Part shown: one piece after another, positions 42,738 through 56,180 of the stretch
How the letters are laid out: each line of letters starts with the position of its first letter
Position numbering within the stretch: position 1 is the stretch's first letter
DNA from: Pyropia yezoensis
Taxonomy: Eukaryota; Rhodophyta; Bangiophyceae; Bangiales; Bangiaceae
NCBI GenBank assembly: GCA_009829735.1
Contig: CM020618.1
Coordinates: 36,680,894-36,744,893, forward strand
Direction: 5' to 3'
DNA: 64,000 bases
The notes under the pieces: generated by a model
Told to the model about the DNA's origin: nothing
Seen by the model: the letters and a program-made list of their open reading frames with translations, nothing else
Database searches by the model: none
Made by a program: the position numbers and the translations under genes

Positions 42738-44640
42738 GCTCACCTACCAGCTACTGTCAGCGATGAGAACTGACCAGAAGCGAGACCCCCTGCTCCACGG
42801 GCGTGCAGAGATGCGGGGTGCCCAAGCGTGACACCGGGTGCTCCAATCCGCCTGGAAAAAGCCCCCACAGAGAGCCCACCACAGGCCGCACAGCCGAGCG
42901 ACCGGCAACAGACCAACCTCGGCGCGCAAGCCCAGTAATGGGCGGGGCGGTGGCGGCCAAAAGGGGGAAGTGGAGCAGCGGCCGGCGTGCACTGCACACT
43001 GCATGGGGAACGCCGAGCACCGCCTGGGGACAACGTCGAGCCCGAATGCTCGAATGCCGTTGCGAAGGTCCCGCGGACCGGCCCAAACGACCTGTGTCGA
43101 GCTGTCTGGAGCGTGGCCTTGTGGGTATGTTTTCAAATCTTTATCGGTCTTTCACGGGAGAACACACAAAACGCTTGTCAGAAGATGGGAGAAAGTACAA
43201 TCGCACGTTGAATCCTGTCCCCAACGAGACGTGCGTCGCAACGTAGGTGCTCGTTTACAGAAGAACGCGAGGACGGTCCTAAAATACCCTGAAAGAAACT
43301 TCGCGGAGGGACATACGTGACTGTGTGCGCATTGGAGGGCCCGTATGCGCTGAAGGCTGAGCTCCGCCGGTCGTAGCGCCGTCGGATGGTTCGAATGCTT
43401 GGCCAGCTGAGATGACATTTTTCGCCTCAAGTTCATGGGTTGGCCCCAAATTCGAAGCAACTGCAGCGTCTGCTGAGCTTTGAAGCGTCAGATCGTGTCG
43501 CTGCGATCTGGCCGCTCGGATGACCCCGGACGGAGTGTCGCGCTCTACAGGAACTGCAAGCGTGCTGCTGCGTGACCGCGAAAGGCGAACGGTGACCTTG
43601 CGTGGTATACCCTGAATGTGCAGGCTCTTGAGTGCGCTAGGCAATGTCGGTCAAGCTCCCACAGCCGAGCGCACCGTTGCCTCTGGGCCAACACTTTCTC
43701 ATGTCCATTAGGCGCCTGTCGCCTGCTTGGCGCCTGAATGAGCGAGCAGCCCCAAGCGTCCGCACTCCCTGGATGCCACCATCAGCCCGCCGCCAGCCAC
43801 TCCGCCACGTGCGCCATTGTGGCGACGTCGCCAAGCACGGGCATGCTGTGATAAAAGACTTGTGTTTGTATTGCCCTAGTCCCACCGCTACCCCCCGTCT
43901 CTCCCCACTGCCCATCGTCGGCGACCGGAACCACTGCAATTCGCTGCGTGTTTTTCACGCATTTCAACCCCTTTTGAAATGCAACATATGCAGTACAATG
44001 TATGCATTTCAGCTGCACCAAAGAGCCGTCGAAGTCACGCAGGACAGCGATTACGCAGCCGCGCATGCAACGCGATGCAGTGCAAACTGCAAAGAAAACA
44101 GACAGTGAGTTGAATAGGCATCGCAAGGAGTATCCAACAGCAACCGGATGGCGGCCCGTTCGCTTCCGGTCCATTGGAATTGTTGTTCGATTTTTACGCA
44201 CTTTCTTCGAGTTTTATTGAAATGGTAGTTGCCAGCACGTCTCCAGCCGGCGAGTGCAAATAGTGCACCGCGGCGGGCCATCTCGATCACCGAGATCCTG
44301 GGCACTGACACCGACACAGACACGGCCACATGCAGTGTCCGTGTCAGGGCACAGTGCCTGTGTCTGGCGAGCACCAGACAGAGGGCCCAGACGCAGTGCC
44401 TGTGCCTGGTATGCCCCAGACAACTGCAGTTCCCCGCCCCCGCACCCCCACACCCGTTGTCGCCGCTGCCTACCGCCTCCGCCACCGTGGTCACCACTAC
44501 CACTGCCGCCGCTGCTCACAGCCTCCACCACCGTCGACGTCAGCCACAGCCACCGTGACCGCCACCGCCACCGCCTCCCCCACCGTGACCACCACCGTCC
44601 CAGGGGATAGGTCGGAGAACCTTTCCCGGATGAGCCGTAT
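42738..44640. other. No recognisable gene
   Basis: Mixed-composition sequence with overlapping short ORFs on both strands. The longest is about 140 codons on the minus strand at 44201-43782, with no motif I recognise. A duplicated stretch of about 36 bp rich in CAGTGCCTGTG lies at 44350-44425. Pyrimidine and CCACCG repeats begin near 44500. No coding evidence beyond openness. Confidence 0.5.
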
Positions 44641-47622
44641 AGCCGATTCAGCACTGGACTTGGTGGGAGCGTCCTCCTGGGCTTGAAGTAGTTGGAAGAT
44701 TAGGCGTACGTGATCCCCTAATAAGCTGCCCCTAATCCCCTAATGCGGGACCTTTCCCCTCAGGAAGAACTGTTGGCCGCTTACCTGCAAGTCAAGGGGC
44801 TGGGCTGGGCCAGCTTGCTGGCGCGGGGCCAACCGGCCCCTCCATGATACGCGCACTTTGGCTGAGGACCCGGCCAGTGGGCGTCAAGACACTGGCCGCG
44901 CGCCGCCGAAGGGCACTCCTCACCGAGGGAACTCGCACTGGGCTGTTCACCCCGCACGTAGGTAAGAGCCACTCGTATAGATACAGTAGCTGGCCTGTGC
45001 ATCCATCGAGCCGCCGCCGCACCGCTTGGCGATGGCCCAATGGCGGCGGCGGCGGCGGTGGCGGCGGCGGCGGCAGCGGCAGGCGCGGCTCGCGTCCACG
45101 GGGCGCGCTGGCGACGGCGCCCCATGGCATGAACGCGAGCTGTCTGCGAGCGACCGGGCATGGCGGGCCATCCCCGTGCACCGCCACCCGTGTCTCAATC
45201 CCGGCCGTCGGTGGCAGCGCGTCGGTTGCCGGCGGCGCGCATCGCCGGCACGTGGACACCCGGCCCCCTCCTCTCCTTCCCGCGCCTCTCCCCCCCTCCC
45301 CTCCACTCGTCCTCTCGATCCCAGTGCGGTTGTGCGGCGGCGCGGCGTGGGCAGTCCGGGCCAGAGCGGGAGGTGGCCGGGGCCGCGGCCCTGCTGCACC
45401 TCGACGGCAGCGTCGAGGCCGGTAAGCCAGCTGGTCGACGGTCGTCACGCATCCTCGGCGGTGGCGGCGGTGGCGGCGGTGGAGGCGGTGGCAGCGGTGG
45501 TGGCATCGGTAGCGGTGGCGGGATCGACGGCGGTTGGGGGTGGCAGCGGCGGTGATGGTAATAACGGCGGCGGTCGCCGCACCTTTTTTAGACTGTCATG
45601 CGGGGATGCGCGACCGGCGCGGTCCAACTGAGCCTGGACGGCCCCGTCTTGGCCGGCTGGCCGGCCAGCGGTTGCGAGGCGGCGGCGGTGGCCGCGTCGA
45701 CGCGTGGCGAGCGGCACTCAGCACGCCCATGCGGCGTGTGGCGTTGGGCGGCGTGTGGTGTTGGGCGGGGTGGGCAGCTTCTGCGCTGCTCTACCTCCCG
45801 TCCGCTTTGCGCTTCCGGGCACGCAGAGGCAGCCGATGGAAAGCCGTTGGTGACCGCGGCTTCCCTCGGTGGCAGCGGCGGCGGCGGCGGCGGCGACGGA
45901 AGTGGGCCTGTTGTGCCGGCTGCTGGCGACTCCCGACGATTTGTGGTAGCGGGGGGGGGCGCTCCCCGATCGCTTCTCCGTTATCTTTTTCCCACGCAGT
46001 TCCCGACGCGGCCTCCTTCTACCCCCCTGTTGTCTTCTTTGGCTTTTGACGTGCGTTGTACCGCATGTTGTGCTTCCTCCCTTTGCCGCCCTAGGTGCGG
46101 CAGCGCTGAGGACGTAACTGTGAGCCAGCGACTGGACGGCGGCCCGCAGATTGCCTTCGCAGATGCCCTGGACTGCGTCTCAAACGAGCTCCGGGATGCT
46201 GGGCAAGAAGATGGTCAGCATGAAGATGGTCAGCATCCTGCTTTGCTGCACTGCGGCGTGCCTGTTCGTCTTTGCGCGGCTGTCAGTTGGTGTGTGTGCA
46301 TTCAAGGTGATGTGAACGATCTGCACCTATCTCCATCTCTGCCGTCGCCTGCGAGCTGCTGTGCAACAACTTTGGCTTGCCAAGCGCTGGTTATCTTTGT
46401 CGCGCGGCTACGCTCAGCCCAGTCGTGAGGATGACGTCCGCTGACGACCGCAACGTGCTCATCGTTAGTGTGCAATGACTTTGACTGGTCATGTTTGCGA
46501 AGCCGGGTGACCGCCTCTCGATGGTGAGCACGGGCACGGCGTAGTCAACGCTGTGGACGGCCAGCCCGGCGGCTGCCGACGCGGCCGCCGCTCTTCTATG
46601 CCCCCCTTCCACCCTCTTGACGGCCATCCTCTCCCCCACCCCTTCCCCCCCCGGCCCATCCTGCCGGGGATGGCCACCGCGGCTGCGGCCGCGCCGCCGC
46701 CGTGCGGCGTTCTCGCTCCGTACGGGACTCGTGCCGCATTGGCAGGGTGTGCGCCGTGCGGCGTTCTCGCTCCGTACGGGACTCGTGCCGCAATGGCAGG
46801 GTGTAGTCGCCACTGCCAGCCGCCACCGCCGCGGCCGCCGCGGCTGCCGCCATAGAAGCCGTCGTTTTGGAACCCGGCCACCAGGCGCCGGCCACAGCGT
46901 GGGGAGGCCGCCGAAGGTGTGCAAGGGCGCGGCACAGTCGACGTTGTGGACGGTTGGCTCTACACGAGCGGTTCTAACAGTTTGCCCAGCAGTTCTTCGT
47001 CTTTACACCGCACCCGCGGCGTCTCCAGCGCGGCGGCTGCCGCCGTGGCTGCAGCTCTTCTGTGCCCCGCTTCCACTCTTTTGACGGCCGCTCTCGCCCC
47101 CACCTCTTCCCCCCCTGGCCCATCCTGCCGGGGATGGCCACCGCGGCTGCGGCCGCGCTGCCGCCGTGCGGCATGCTCGCTCCGTACGTGACTCGTGCCG
47201 CATTGGCAGGGTGGTGTCGCGGCCGCCGGCCGCCACCGCCGGGGCCGCCGTGGCTGCCGCCGTAGACGCCGTCGTTTTCCACCCAGCTACCAGGCGTCGG
47301 CCATAGCGGGGGGAGGGGCGGGGGCTGCAGCCAGCTTGTGTCAGGGACCCGCCGCCGCCGCCGCGCGAGGTGCCTCCAAAAGGCTCTGGGGACGGCAGGT
47401 GGCGCGCGGGTGGACGGCTCTTTTCCAGTTGATTGTTTATTCCCCGCGAGGCGTCCGTATCCCCACGAAGCTGTGGAATTCGACGGGCGCCGCCCTAAAA
47501 ACTGGGCCGCTGCTGGGGCGTGGACCGAGAACAGCGCCGCCCGCCACCCTCTTGCCTCCCATCCTCCCCACCCGCTGCATGCCTCCATTGCAAACGGTCA
47601 CGCCTCCACCACCCGTCCCCCC
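44641..47622. repeat. GC-rich region with local duplications
   Basis: Two direct copies of a segment of about 330 bp lie at about 46540-46905 and 46985-47315 (shared: CATCCTGCCGGGGATGGCCA, CGCTCCGTACG). The first copy contains an internal tandem duplication of about 54 bp. The minus-strand reading around both copies conserves NDG-YGGS-GG-GGGG, so it may be coding, but there is no recognised domain. GGCGGC triplet runs occur at 45040-45080 and 45460-45500. Confidence 0.55.
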
Positions 47623-50600
47623 CTACACGGCCATGTACCAGTAGTCACCATTGCCCGGCGTCACGCCGCTGGACACGTCGTCCCCCCCCCGGGTGACCAC
47701 CGCCCGCACCAGCCCGCCCGGGGTGCCCGCCGGGGCGGTGCAGCGGAAGCTGGTCCCATCTGCCGCCACGTCCTTGACGCCCGTGCACGGCTTGCCGCCC
47801 AGCGTGGCGGTTGGGCTGGTGCCAAAGCCGGTGCCCCCGATGGTGACCGTGTTGCCGCCGACGACGGGCCCCCGGTGGGGCTCTACCGCCGCCACAAACG
47901 GCGCCGAGCCGGCGAGCGACGGTGGCGTGACGGGCTTGTAGACAATCACCTTGTTCTTCTGCGTCTGGGGCGCCAAAATCGCGCCCGACGCGGTGGGGAC
48001 GATGAGGAGACCGGAAAACTTGGTCAGCTGGCCTACTTGAGTGACCGTCGTGCCGCCGCTGCCCAGCTGCACCCGCAGCGTCTCCCCGTTGCTATTCTGC
48101 CCACTGAACTTGGAAATCAGCAGGTCGTGCTTGAGGGCCCCACAAAAGTGATTGCCCAGGTACTCGAGCACGCCGTTCATCGACGAGCGTTGAAGGTCGA
48201 CCAGTGGCGGAGTGTAGCCTGCCGACGGCGGGGCGTCGGGCGCGTGGTAGGTGCACTGCCTGGGGTCGCCGCGCGCACGGTTGCGGTTTGGATGACCGTA
48301 GTAGCTCCCGGGGGTGACGCGCAGCAGCTCGTCCTTGCGCGTAAAGCTGGGTCCGCTGCCGTCGCATCCAATGGCAAGGTCGCCAAAGCCTTGGTTCGGC
48401 CCATTGTCGGTGGCGTAAAATTGGCCATTGGTGTGCCACGCCGAGTCGAAGCTATTGCGGAATCCAGCGGCGTAGACAGAAACACCCGAGCCCCCCGTCT
48501 GCACCGCGTAGCGCTCGTTCTTGGTGCCGTTGTAGGTCACGGCGCCGTCAAAGTTCGCCGCACGGATGGGGGCGATGAGAAAGGCGCCCGACAATGGCGT
48601 CTCGTCCAAACCGCCCAGCCTGCCGGAGTTCACGTTGGCGCCCATGTTCGTCATACCACCCACCGATATGATCAGCTCCCCCGCCTGGGTCCACGCCAGG
48701 CCTTGAATGCCATGGTCGTGGTTGCCAACAGGCAGCCCCGAGATGATGGGTGTCGCCGCGACGTCCAAGCAAGCCCCATTGGTGTTGGGCGTCAGCTTGA
48801 CCACCTGCCCGTTGTCCCAGTCCTCTTTCGGCAGACCCACCCGCTGGCTGTGGTAGAGGATGGCAGTGGCGGCGTAGAGCACCGGGCCACCCCCTGGAGC
48901 GAGCGGGTCAAACGTGAGCGATAGAATGCTCCGCGACGCTCCCACCGACTCGGATGTGCAGACGGCAGACGCCACGTAGTCCCCGTCAATTGCAAACGAT
49001 ATGACCACAGAGTTGTAGGTGCCCACGTAGACGCGGCCGTCCGGCCCCAGCGCGATACTGGTGGGGCTTTGGATGAAAAAGTCGCTGCCGTCTGGGGATG
49101 CCACCGTCTGCTTGTTGAAGTTGATGGGCGGGCACGCGCCGGCAAACGAAAAGGGAAGGCTGTTGGATGTGCCGCCTTCGCCAGCGATGGAACCGCCCGT
49201 CTTGACCGTAACAGCGACAGTCGCCTCCACCGCGGATGCCGGCGACTGGGCAGTGATGGTCGTCGTGCCAGACTTGGACACCCCCGTGGCCGGCACGCCA
49301 CCAAAAAACACCTTGGTAGAGGAAGTGTAAAAACCAATTCCAGTCAGGGTGACCTGCGTCCCGCCACCGACGCCGCCCGTGACCGGCGACACAGAGGTAA
49401 GAACAGGGAGCACAGTAGAGCTGTCCCACTGGATCGACCCTGCCGGAATGCCCGTGCCGTTGACCGAGACAGTCAACCCCGGCGACGACCCGGCCTTGTA
49501 CATCAGCATGCCCTCGTGCATGCCCTCGGCAAGCTCCACTACCCCAGACGCCGTCGATGCCACAGCACTGCTCGCATCAAACACGGTCTCAGCGTCCATG
49601 TAGAGTGCAACGCTACCCAAGTATGCTGTCGAGAATGTGTAGTTGCCGGTGGAGGGGGCGTTATAGAAAAACACGCACCGCTGGGAAAAAGCGCCGCCGC
49701 CATGGGGGCCTGCCGGAAAATCGGCAGCCGAGGGGAAGGCAAGGTCAGACGCGACGGCGGCGTACACCGGCCGAGGGTCGCTGTCCACCGACAGAGGCAA
49801 CGGGAACGCCGCCGCTGACCCATAGTAGTAGCAGTAGGTCCCCGCCGACAGGGATCCCGCTACGGTGACGACAGTATACGCGATGCTGATGTCCCCACCC
49901 GAATCCTCCACTTCCAAGCGCACGTTTGTGCTGCCCAGCGGCAGCTCGACTGAAGCCGTCACCCCCTGAGCAAGCACCACCTCAGTATCGTTGTTGACCC
50001 ATGTGAAGCGCACCAGCGTTCCCGCCACCCCATCGATGAACCGATGGGTGTGCGAGTCTGTGCCAGAGAGCACCACTGACTCCACCCCGTTGCCGTTGGA
50101 GTCAATCGCCGTCGGCAAGTCAGCAATGACCGCGTGGGCAAAGTGGTCAGCAGGAAGCGGTGGTGGTGGCTGCGTGCCAGCGACATAGACCTCGATACCC
50201 TGGATAAGGACCGCATCGTCGGCCGTGGCGACCATGGTGATGACCAGAGGCCCCGTCCCGACGGTCACATCAAACTCAACGCGCAGGGCGGACACGGCAC
50301 CGGCGGTGGAAAAGATATCAAGCGCCGGCTCCGCAAGCGACACCCCAGCGCCGTCGCCCAACGAAATAGAGAAGACGCGCGCCCCGGGCGCGGCGGCAGA
50401 GTTGAATACCTCGGCAAACAACAGCCCCACAGCGTAGGCTCCTGCCGGGATGGGCAGCTCGTACGTGACTGTCGCTCCCGAGCGGTAGGTGTGAAACAAC
50501 GGGTCATCGGCCGTGTTGGCGATGGGAACGACGACGGACCCAGACGACGTCCCCGACGACGCCACGTACGCCTCGTCCGACTGGTAGTCGCCAAAGCCAG

Positions 50601-52506
50601 AGCCGCCCGCATCGAGCTTGATGGGCAATGCCAGCGGGTTGGGTGTGGGGGTAGGTGGGGGGGGGAAGGGAGTCGGGCCTGCAACCACCACCTCGATGCC
50701 CTGCAAGGCCACATTCTGCACGCTGGCCGTCAAAGTGATAATCAGCGGCGCACTTGTCACAGTCACATCAAAAACCTTGGCAACAGCGGTCGCCTCCCCG
50801 GCGTCTGCAAAGAGGTCGTAGTCATGGAGCAGCACAGGAGCGGCCGCCGCGTCTCCAATAGCAATATCAAACACTCGCTTGCCGATCGCCGACGTGTAGG
50901 TATACACCTCGGCAAACAGCAGGCTCACTGTGTAGGTGCCCGTGGGGAGCGGGAGAGCGTAGGCCACCGTTTTTCCAAAGCGGAAAGTGTGGTACAATGC
51001 GTCATTGGATGTCCCCGCCACTGGCTTCACAATTGTGCCGGTGTAGGTCGTACTCGTCACGTACGGCCCATCCGGGACGTAGCCCGAGAGCGCTGGGCCG
51101 CCCACATTCAGCTTCACCGGCGCCAAAATCCCCCCGGGGTTAGGCGTGGCGGTGGGTGTCGCCGATGGACCAGGGGAGGCGGTGGGCGTCGGCTCGGGAG
51201 AGGCGCTCGGCGTCGACGTCGGCGACAGTGTGGGGCTTGGCGTGGGCGTCGGCGTCGGGGTGTCCCCCCCTCCGCCCACTGGTACCACCTCAATAGCCAT
51301 CACTACCGCGTTCTGCACAACGCTCGTGAACTCAATGTCCAACACCCCGTCGGCCACCGCAGTGGTGTACGTCTTGACCGTCGCCACATCCGCTCCGGCG
51401 TCGAAAAACAGGTCATAGTTGGACAGAACGGGCGCCCCCTCCAGCGCCACCGAAAAAATGCGCTTGCCTGGCGCCTTGGTGCCCTGCCACACCTCGGCAA
51501 AGTGCAGGCTGACGGCATAGACGCCATTGTCAACGGGCAGGGCATACGAAAACGCCGATGACGCAATCGCAGACCGAAAAGAGGTGTACAGCGCCGGGGG
51601 CAGACCCGCCGTCCCCGTCACGGGGGCGTCGGCAAAGATGCGCGTCGTCGATACGCCCCCGACCGCGGCGGTGGTGTCGGCGGCAAAGCCGCCCAGCGCG
51701 GGGCCCCCCACGTTAATCTTGAGAGCCGTCTGAGGTGGCACCGGCGTAGATGAGGGAGAAGGGGTCACCACCGGCGTGGGCGTCGGCAGCGTCGACGCGG
51801 TCGGCTCGGGGGAGGGGGTCGCGGTCACCTCGGGGGTAGGGGTTGCCGACGCCGCGGGGGTGCCGGTAGGGGTTGCCACAGGCGAGGCACTTGGTGTCGT
51901 CGTCGGCGACGGCGTCGGCGTCGGGGTCGGCGTCGGGGTGTCCCCCCCTCCGCCCACTGGTACCACCTCAATAGCCATCACTACCGCGTTCTGCACAACG
52001 CTCGTGAACTCAATGTCCAACACCCCGTCGGCCACCGCAGTGGTGTACGTCTTGACCGTCGCCACATCCGCTCCGGCGTCGAAAAACAGGTCATAGTTGG
52101 ACAGGACGGGCGTCCCCTCGAGAGCCACCGAAAAGATGCGCTTGCCTGGTGCCTCGGCCCACTTCCACACCTCGGCGAAGTGCAGGCTGACGGCATAGAC
52201 GCCATTGTCAACGGGCAGGGCATACGAAAACGCCGATGACGCAATCGCAGACCGAAAAGAGGTGTACAGCGCCGGGGGCAGACCCGCCGTCCCCGTCACG
52301 GGGGCGTCGGCAAAGATGCGCGTCGTCGATACGCCCCCGACCGCGGCGGTGGTGTCGGCGGCAAAGCCGCCCAGCGCGGGGCCCCCCACGTTAATCTTGA
52401 GCGCCGTCTGGGCGGCCACGCCCGCCGCGGTGGCAGCGGCGGCCACCAAGCACAGGGCGCCCGCTGCCGCGGCAGCAGCGGCGCGGCCGCGGCGCATGAC
52501 CGCCAT
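47623..52506 (-). CDS. Secreted malectin/PA14/IPT/sorbosone-dehydrogenase-like protein
   Basis: A 1,627-aa uninterrupted ORF. The N-terminus after MAVMRRGR is a long Ala-rich hydrophobic stretch ending near residue 32, a likely signal peptide. Approximate order: malectin-like domains at 34-188 and 259-413 (nearly identical; [28 protein letters not shown]) separated by Thr/Pro linkers; two more divergent malectin-like domains (about 460-620 and 630-780); a short Ig/PKD-like stretch; a PA14-like domain (about 885-1022, [15 protein letters not shown]); an IPT/TIG domain (about 1035-1110); a glucose/sorbosone dehydrogenase-like propeller (about 1130-1520: [34 protein letters not shown]); and a second IPT (about 1535-1610). 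No C-terminal membrane segment or GPI signal. Malectin and PA14 domains bind carbohydrates; a cell-wall or extracellular-matrix role is inference. Confidence 0.88.
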   Translation of the reverse strand: MAVMRRGRAAAAAAAGALCLVAAAATAAGVAAQTALKINVGGPALGGFAADTTAAVGGVSTTRIFADAPVTGTAGLPPALYTSFRSAIASSAFSYALPVDNGVYAVSLHFAEVWKWAEAPGKRIFSVALEGTPVLSNYDLFFDAGADVATVKTYTTAVADGVLDIEFTSVVQNAVVMAIEVVPVGGGGDTPTPTPTPTPSPTTTPSASPVATPTGTPAASATPTPEVTATPSPEPTASTLPTPTPVVTPSPSSTPVPPQTALKINVGGPALGGFAADTTAAVGGVSTTRIFADAPVTGTAGLPPALYTSFRSAIASSAFSYALPVDNGVYAVSLHFAEVWQGTKAPGKRIFSVALEGAPVLSNYDLFFDAGADVATVKTYTTAVADGVLDIEFTSVVQNAVVMAIEVVPVGGGGDTPTPTPTPSPTLSPTSTPSASPEPTPTASPGPSATPTATPNPGGILAPVKLNVGGPALSGYVPDGPYVTSTTYTGTIVKPVAGTSNDALYHTFRFGKTVAYALPLPTGTYTVSLLFAEVYTYTSAIGKRVFDIAIGDAAAAPVLLHDYDLFADAGEATAVAKVFDVTVTSAPLIITLTASVQNVALQGIEVVVAGPTPFPPPPTPTPNPLALPIKLDAGGSGFGDYQSDEAYVASSGTSSGSVVVPIANTADDPLFHTYRSGATVTYELPIPAGAYAVGLLFAEVFNSAAAPGARVFSISLGDGAGVSLAEPALDIFSTAGAVSALRVEFDVTVGTGPLVITMVATADDAVLIQGIEVYVAGTQPPPPLPADHFAHAVIADLPTAIDSNGNGVESVVLSGTDSHTHRFIDGVAGTLVRFTWVNNDTEVVLAQGVTASVELPLGSTNVRLEVEDSGGDISIAYTVVTVAGSLSAGTYCYYYGSAAAFPLPLSVDSDPRPVYAAVASDLAFPSAADFPAGPHGGGAFSQRCVFFYNAPSTGNYTFSTAYLGSVALYMDAETVFDASSAVASTASGVVELAEGMHEGMLMYKAGSSPGLTVSVNGTGIPAGSIQWDSSTVLPVLTSVSPVTGGVGGGTQVTLTGIGFYTSSTKVFFGGVPATGVSKSGTTTITAQSPASAVEATVAVTVKTGGSIAGEGGTSNSLPFSFAGACPPINFNKQTVASPDGSDFFIQSPTSIALGPDGRVYVGTYNSVVISFAIDGDYVASAVCTSESVGASRSILSLTFDPLAPGGGPVLYAATAILYHSQRVGLPKEDWDNGQVVKLTPNTNGACLDVAATPIISGLPVGNHDHGIQGLAWTQAGELIISVGGMTNMGANVNSGRLGGLDETPLSGAFLIAPIRAANFDGAVTYNGTKNERYAVQTGGSGVSVYAAGFRNSFDSAWHTNGQFYATDNGPNQGFGDLAIGCDGSGPSFTRKDELLRVTPGSYYGHPNRNRARGDPRQCTYHAPDAPPSAGYTPPLVDLQRSSMNGVLEYLGNHFCGALKHDLLISKFSGQNSNGETLRVQLGSGGTTVTQVGQLTKFSGLLIVPTASGAILAPQTQKNKVIVYKPVTPPSLAGSAPFVAAVEPHRGPVVGGNTVTIGGTGFGTSPTATLGGKPCTGVKDVAADGTSFRCTAPAGTPGGLVRAVVTRGGDDVSSGVTPGNGDYWYMAV

Positions 52507-53088
52507 GGCGGCACGGACGGGTCACGGAGCGGCGGCTCGTCACCCCGTCACGGAGGTGGGTGGCAGGGCAGCCGGGCCGGGTAGGGTGAGGGAGTGCTCC
52601 GCGATGCTTGCGCCGGGGGGGTCCGCTTGCCGAGGGTACCGGACAAGAGCCCTCTTGTACGGCACCCCCCCACCCTCCCCCCACCCCCGGCCGTCCTGCA
52701 GTCATCCCGCAGTGACGGCCCACACGCGTAGCACGACGCCTCGTCCTCGACAGCGACCGTATGCATTGCTGGGGAGACCCACCGTTCGCCCCTGCGCCCG
52801 CAGGCTCAGGTGCCACCCTCAACGTAATCGCAACGCCCAGTCACGGTGCCACCTCCCCCCACCACCATCACCATCTCGCCTCGCCCAGCCGTCCCCCGCC
52901 ACTTACACTCATCTATGGCTCGTGCCCCTGTCCCACAGTGCTGTTTGCACCAGAATCAGACGTCACCGGCTGGTGTCCGAACCTCGCCGCCTTCCCTTGC
53001 ATGCTTTCAAAAGAAAAGTCATCATCAGTGCCGTTTCTGCGAGGGCAGCGCCTGTGCGCGTCAAGCCGCCTAGAAGACAGCTGGACCT

Positions 53089-53128
<40 letters not shown>

Positions 53129-56100
53129 ACAGGAAGAAATCGGCATTTGCACGCGTGGCTGGGTGCCAAGGGCGCACCATCTATCCGCGGTGCACCGGCT
53201 CGCGGCAATGCCAAGGCCACAGCCGCTGCTATGAGACGCTGCCGCCTCCCACACAGCCCAGGTGCGTACGTACCGCCGGCAGCCGCCCATCCCCGCCTCC
53301 CAAGCTAGTCGGGGGACCTCCACAGGGGGCTTCAGTGGAACTGGCCATCCCTGCGTGCGCGGTGAGCGAGGGATCACGGCGCCCTGCCGCACACAGTCGG
53401 ATGCTCCGCCCAAGGATCGTGATGGAGGGGGGAAAGGCGCTGAAGGGTGGAGCACACGCCGCAGCTGCGCGAACCTCGAGCGGCCAGTTGGGCCCCACCT
53501 GGGCTGTGATCGTCTCCTGCGTTGGCACCCTGTGGAGGGAGCCACTCGCGCAGCCCGACCAGCTGTCCCCCCCGTCAAACAGTGTCAAGATTTGTCAGGC
53601 TGCGAGAGCGACTACTGGCGCGAGGGCCGATCAGGCGGATTACGTGGCGGGTTGGCGGGCTAGTTTCATGGGCACGACGAGAGCCCACTGAGGCCCACTT
53701 ACAGTTTCTGCGGCACTCGACACGCTGTGGCAACATCTACGCGCCCCCCCTCCATCGCCAAGTCGTGGCACCCCCAGTGCCATAGGAGTTCAGAGGCGGG
53801 GGGACGCCCACAGCAAGCAGCCCTCTGTCTAAAAGGTGGAAATCCGCGCCATTGCCATCGCGGGGACAGGACGGATTCCGAGCCAGGCGACCCACCCGCT
53901 GTCCGCAACGTCGGCGACCACTGACCTATCCGCGGTGGCGTTGCTGACGGGCAGGGACGGTAGACAGCCACGGAGGCAGGCGCACCCAGTCCTCTGGCCG
54001 CTACAGAGCGTACCTCGTGTCTTCTTTGGGATACGCAAGGGGGGCCAGATTCCATGGTCGCGTCCTGTTAGAAGCTACGCCCTCGCACATGGTCGACGAG
54101 AGACCTTCGCTTCGAGGGTGTGATCAGCGAGAGATGTTTGCTTCAAGGTCGCTTCTACTCCAAGAAGCACATCAGTCGGCTCGCGTTCCAGACAGAGGAC
54201 ATGCACGAACAGAGGGCTGGCTATCTCAGCGGTTATCTGCTCTACTGTGCTCACAGTCCCAGAAGAGTGGCGCTGCGCCCGGCACTGATTGGGTCTAGGA
54301 TGGTCTCCGCGACGAAGTCAGAAAATCCTTGGCGGGGGGGGTGGGGTCTGTCACGTCGAGGGGCAAAGAGTTGGTGGGAGAGGCCCTCTGTTGCAGGCTA
54401 AAGCAGGCTACACGCGCAAAGGAACATGGGAGAAAGTGATTCAGGTACCTGTCGCAGCCACCTCCTCAGGCATGCTGGTCGTCAGTAGGGGCAAGTGCGA
54501 GAGGTGAGCGGATGCACCTCTTTCACACCTCGAACCCCTTTCACCATGGCGCCACCCCCATCCTGTTGCCCGCACTCCAACTCACCCCCTTCACCCCAAG
54601 TGCAAGAAAGTGGGGGCCTTAGCGACCCCACCTCGCCCGGCCAATATTTTATCGCCCACGCCCCGGCGGCCGCGGGGCGGTCGGCAGCCGGCGGCACGGA
54701 CCGCGCCGTTGCGGCTGCCTTCGGCAGCGGGTATCGACTCGCCACCGCCGCCGCCGCCGCCGCCGCCCCCTTTCCCTTCCGGCGGCCCGTGCCAGCAAGC
54801 ACGGGGAAACTGCCCCCTCACACGCCCCCGCCCCTCCTGGCATCTTCAAGTGTGGCGTCTGCCGCTGGAGGGACGAAGTCATATCCTGCGCATTAAGAAG
54901 GCTGATTCAACCTTGTTTCATCAATATTTTCACTTCATTTGTCTAATTGAGTGGGTTCGCTGACACTCCAAATGAGAGAGCGTCCCGGTCAAATTCCACG
55001 GTCGCGGAAAAGGGCAGCCGGCTGCCTTGGTCGGAGTCGCCTCCTCCCCCACCCTGCTGCGCTTAGCCTGCGCAGGCGCCTGCTGGCCCGCCAATGCCGC
55101 GCCCCCCCCCCTCCCCTCCTCCCAACAGCCCCGCCATTGGCTGGCGCCGGCACCCCCCCCCCTCGCTCGCCCCCCCCCACCGCCGCCGCTTCCGCCGCCT
55201 CTTCCTCTGCCGTCCGTCATCATCGCTGCTGGCGTGGTCATCATGGAATGCCGCTGGCTGTACGGCCGTGGAGAGAGTGGCATGGTAGGGGCGGGTGATT
55301 GGGGCGGGGGTCGGCTGGCCTCTGGTGGCGTCGCGGGTGGGTTGGGGTGAGGGGGGATGTGAGCGGCAACCGAAGAGGGGGTTGAGGGGCGATGCACGCG
55401 GCTATGACGTGGCTGAGGTGGGGGGCGCCCGCTGACGTGCTGGGGGGGGGATTCGACGCTCGCTCCCGTAGTGCCACGCCGCGCCGCGCCACGCTGCGCT
55501 GCCCCGTGCTGCGCAGCGTCGGCGGCGTGGCGCCCCCTGTGGGTGACCCTTCACGTGGCGGGGCGCTGCCGTCGTCGCCGCCGCCGCTGTGTGCTCGTTG
55601 AAGGGGGGCGTCGGCGGTCACGCAGGGGGGTTGCTCGCCGCTGCTACCTCTCGCGGCGGCGGGCAGTGGTTGCGACTCGGGCGGCGCCCCCCTCGGAGCA
55701 CGCTGCCGGCTGTGGGCTGACCCGCCCTGCCAATCCCCGCGAGTGGGTGCCGGGCGCGCCTTCAAGGGGGCCCTACCGTGGTAGCCAGTGGCGCTCACGC
55801 CGCGGCTCCTGCCGTACGCTGCCGCCGTGGTCACGCGGCACGTGCCGTCCCTGTCGTAGTTGCAGCCAGGGTCGCTGTCGCAGTCACGGTCGCGGTCGTG
55901 GTCGTAATCTGTGTCGCGTTTCCTGTTGCGTTCTCCGTGGCGTTCCCTGTCGCGTTCCCTGTCGCAATCCTTGTCGTGTTGCGTGTCGCGTTCGCTCTCT
56001 CATTCCCCGTCGAGTTCTTTGTCGCGTCTGTTGTCACGGTTGCCATCGTGGTCGGCGTTGCGGTTGCGTCGCGGTTGCCGTCGTTGTCACGGTCGCGGTC

Positions 56101-56180
56101 GTTTTTTTTTTTTCTGTCCACCTGTAGCGCCGCGGAACCCCCCCCACCCCTGGCGGCACCACCCCCCTCCCCCCTCAGCC
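52507..56180. other. Divergent intergenic region with 38-C tract
   Basis: 3.7 kb between two divergently transcribed genes. It holds an uninterrupted run of 38 C (53091-53128), shorter G and C runs near 55090-55180 and 55440, and a GTCGCG/GTTGCG-rich dinucleotide-like segment at 55850-56090 ending in a poly-T (56101-56112). Several ORFs of 100-370 codons are open by GC bias only. The promoters of both flanking genes should lie at its ends; no clear TATA box was seen. Confidence 0.55.

Noticed and set aside
47338-48924. 528-codon plus-strand ORF
   Set aside because: Antisense to the end of the malectin gene, whose domains are clear on the minus strand; GC-rich codon use keeps the opposite frame open.
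50134-51561. 475-codon plus-strand ORF
   Set aside because: Shadow of malectin domains; Arg-rich with no motif.
52205-53308. 367-codon plus-strand ORF over the start of the malectin gene
   Set aside because: Shadow of the malectin coding strand followed by low-complexity intergenic sequence; no domain.
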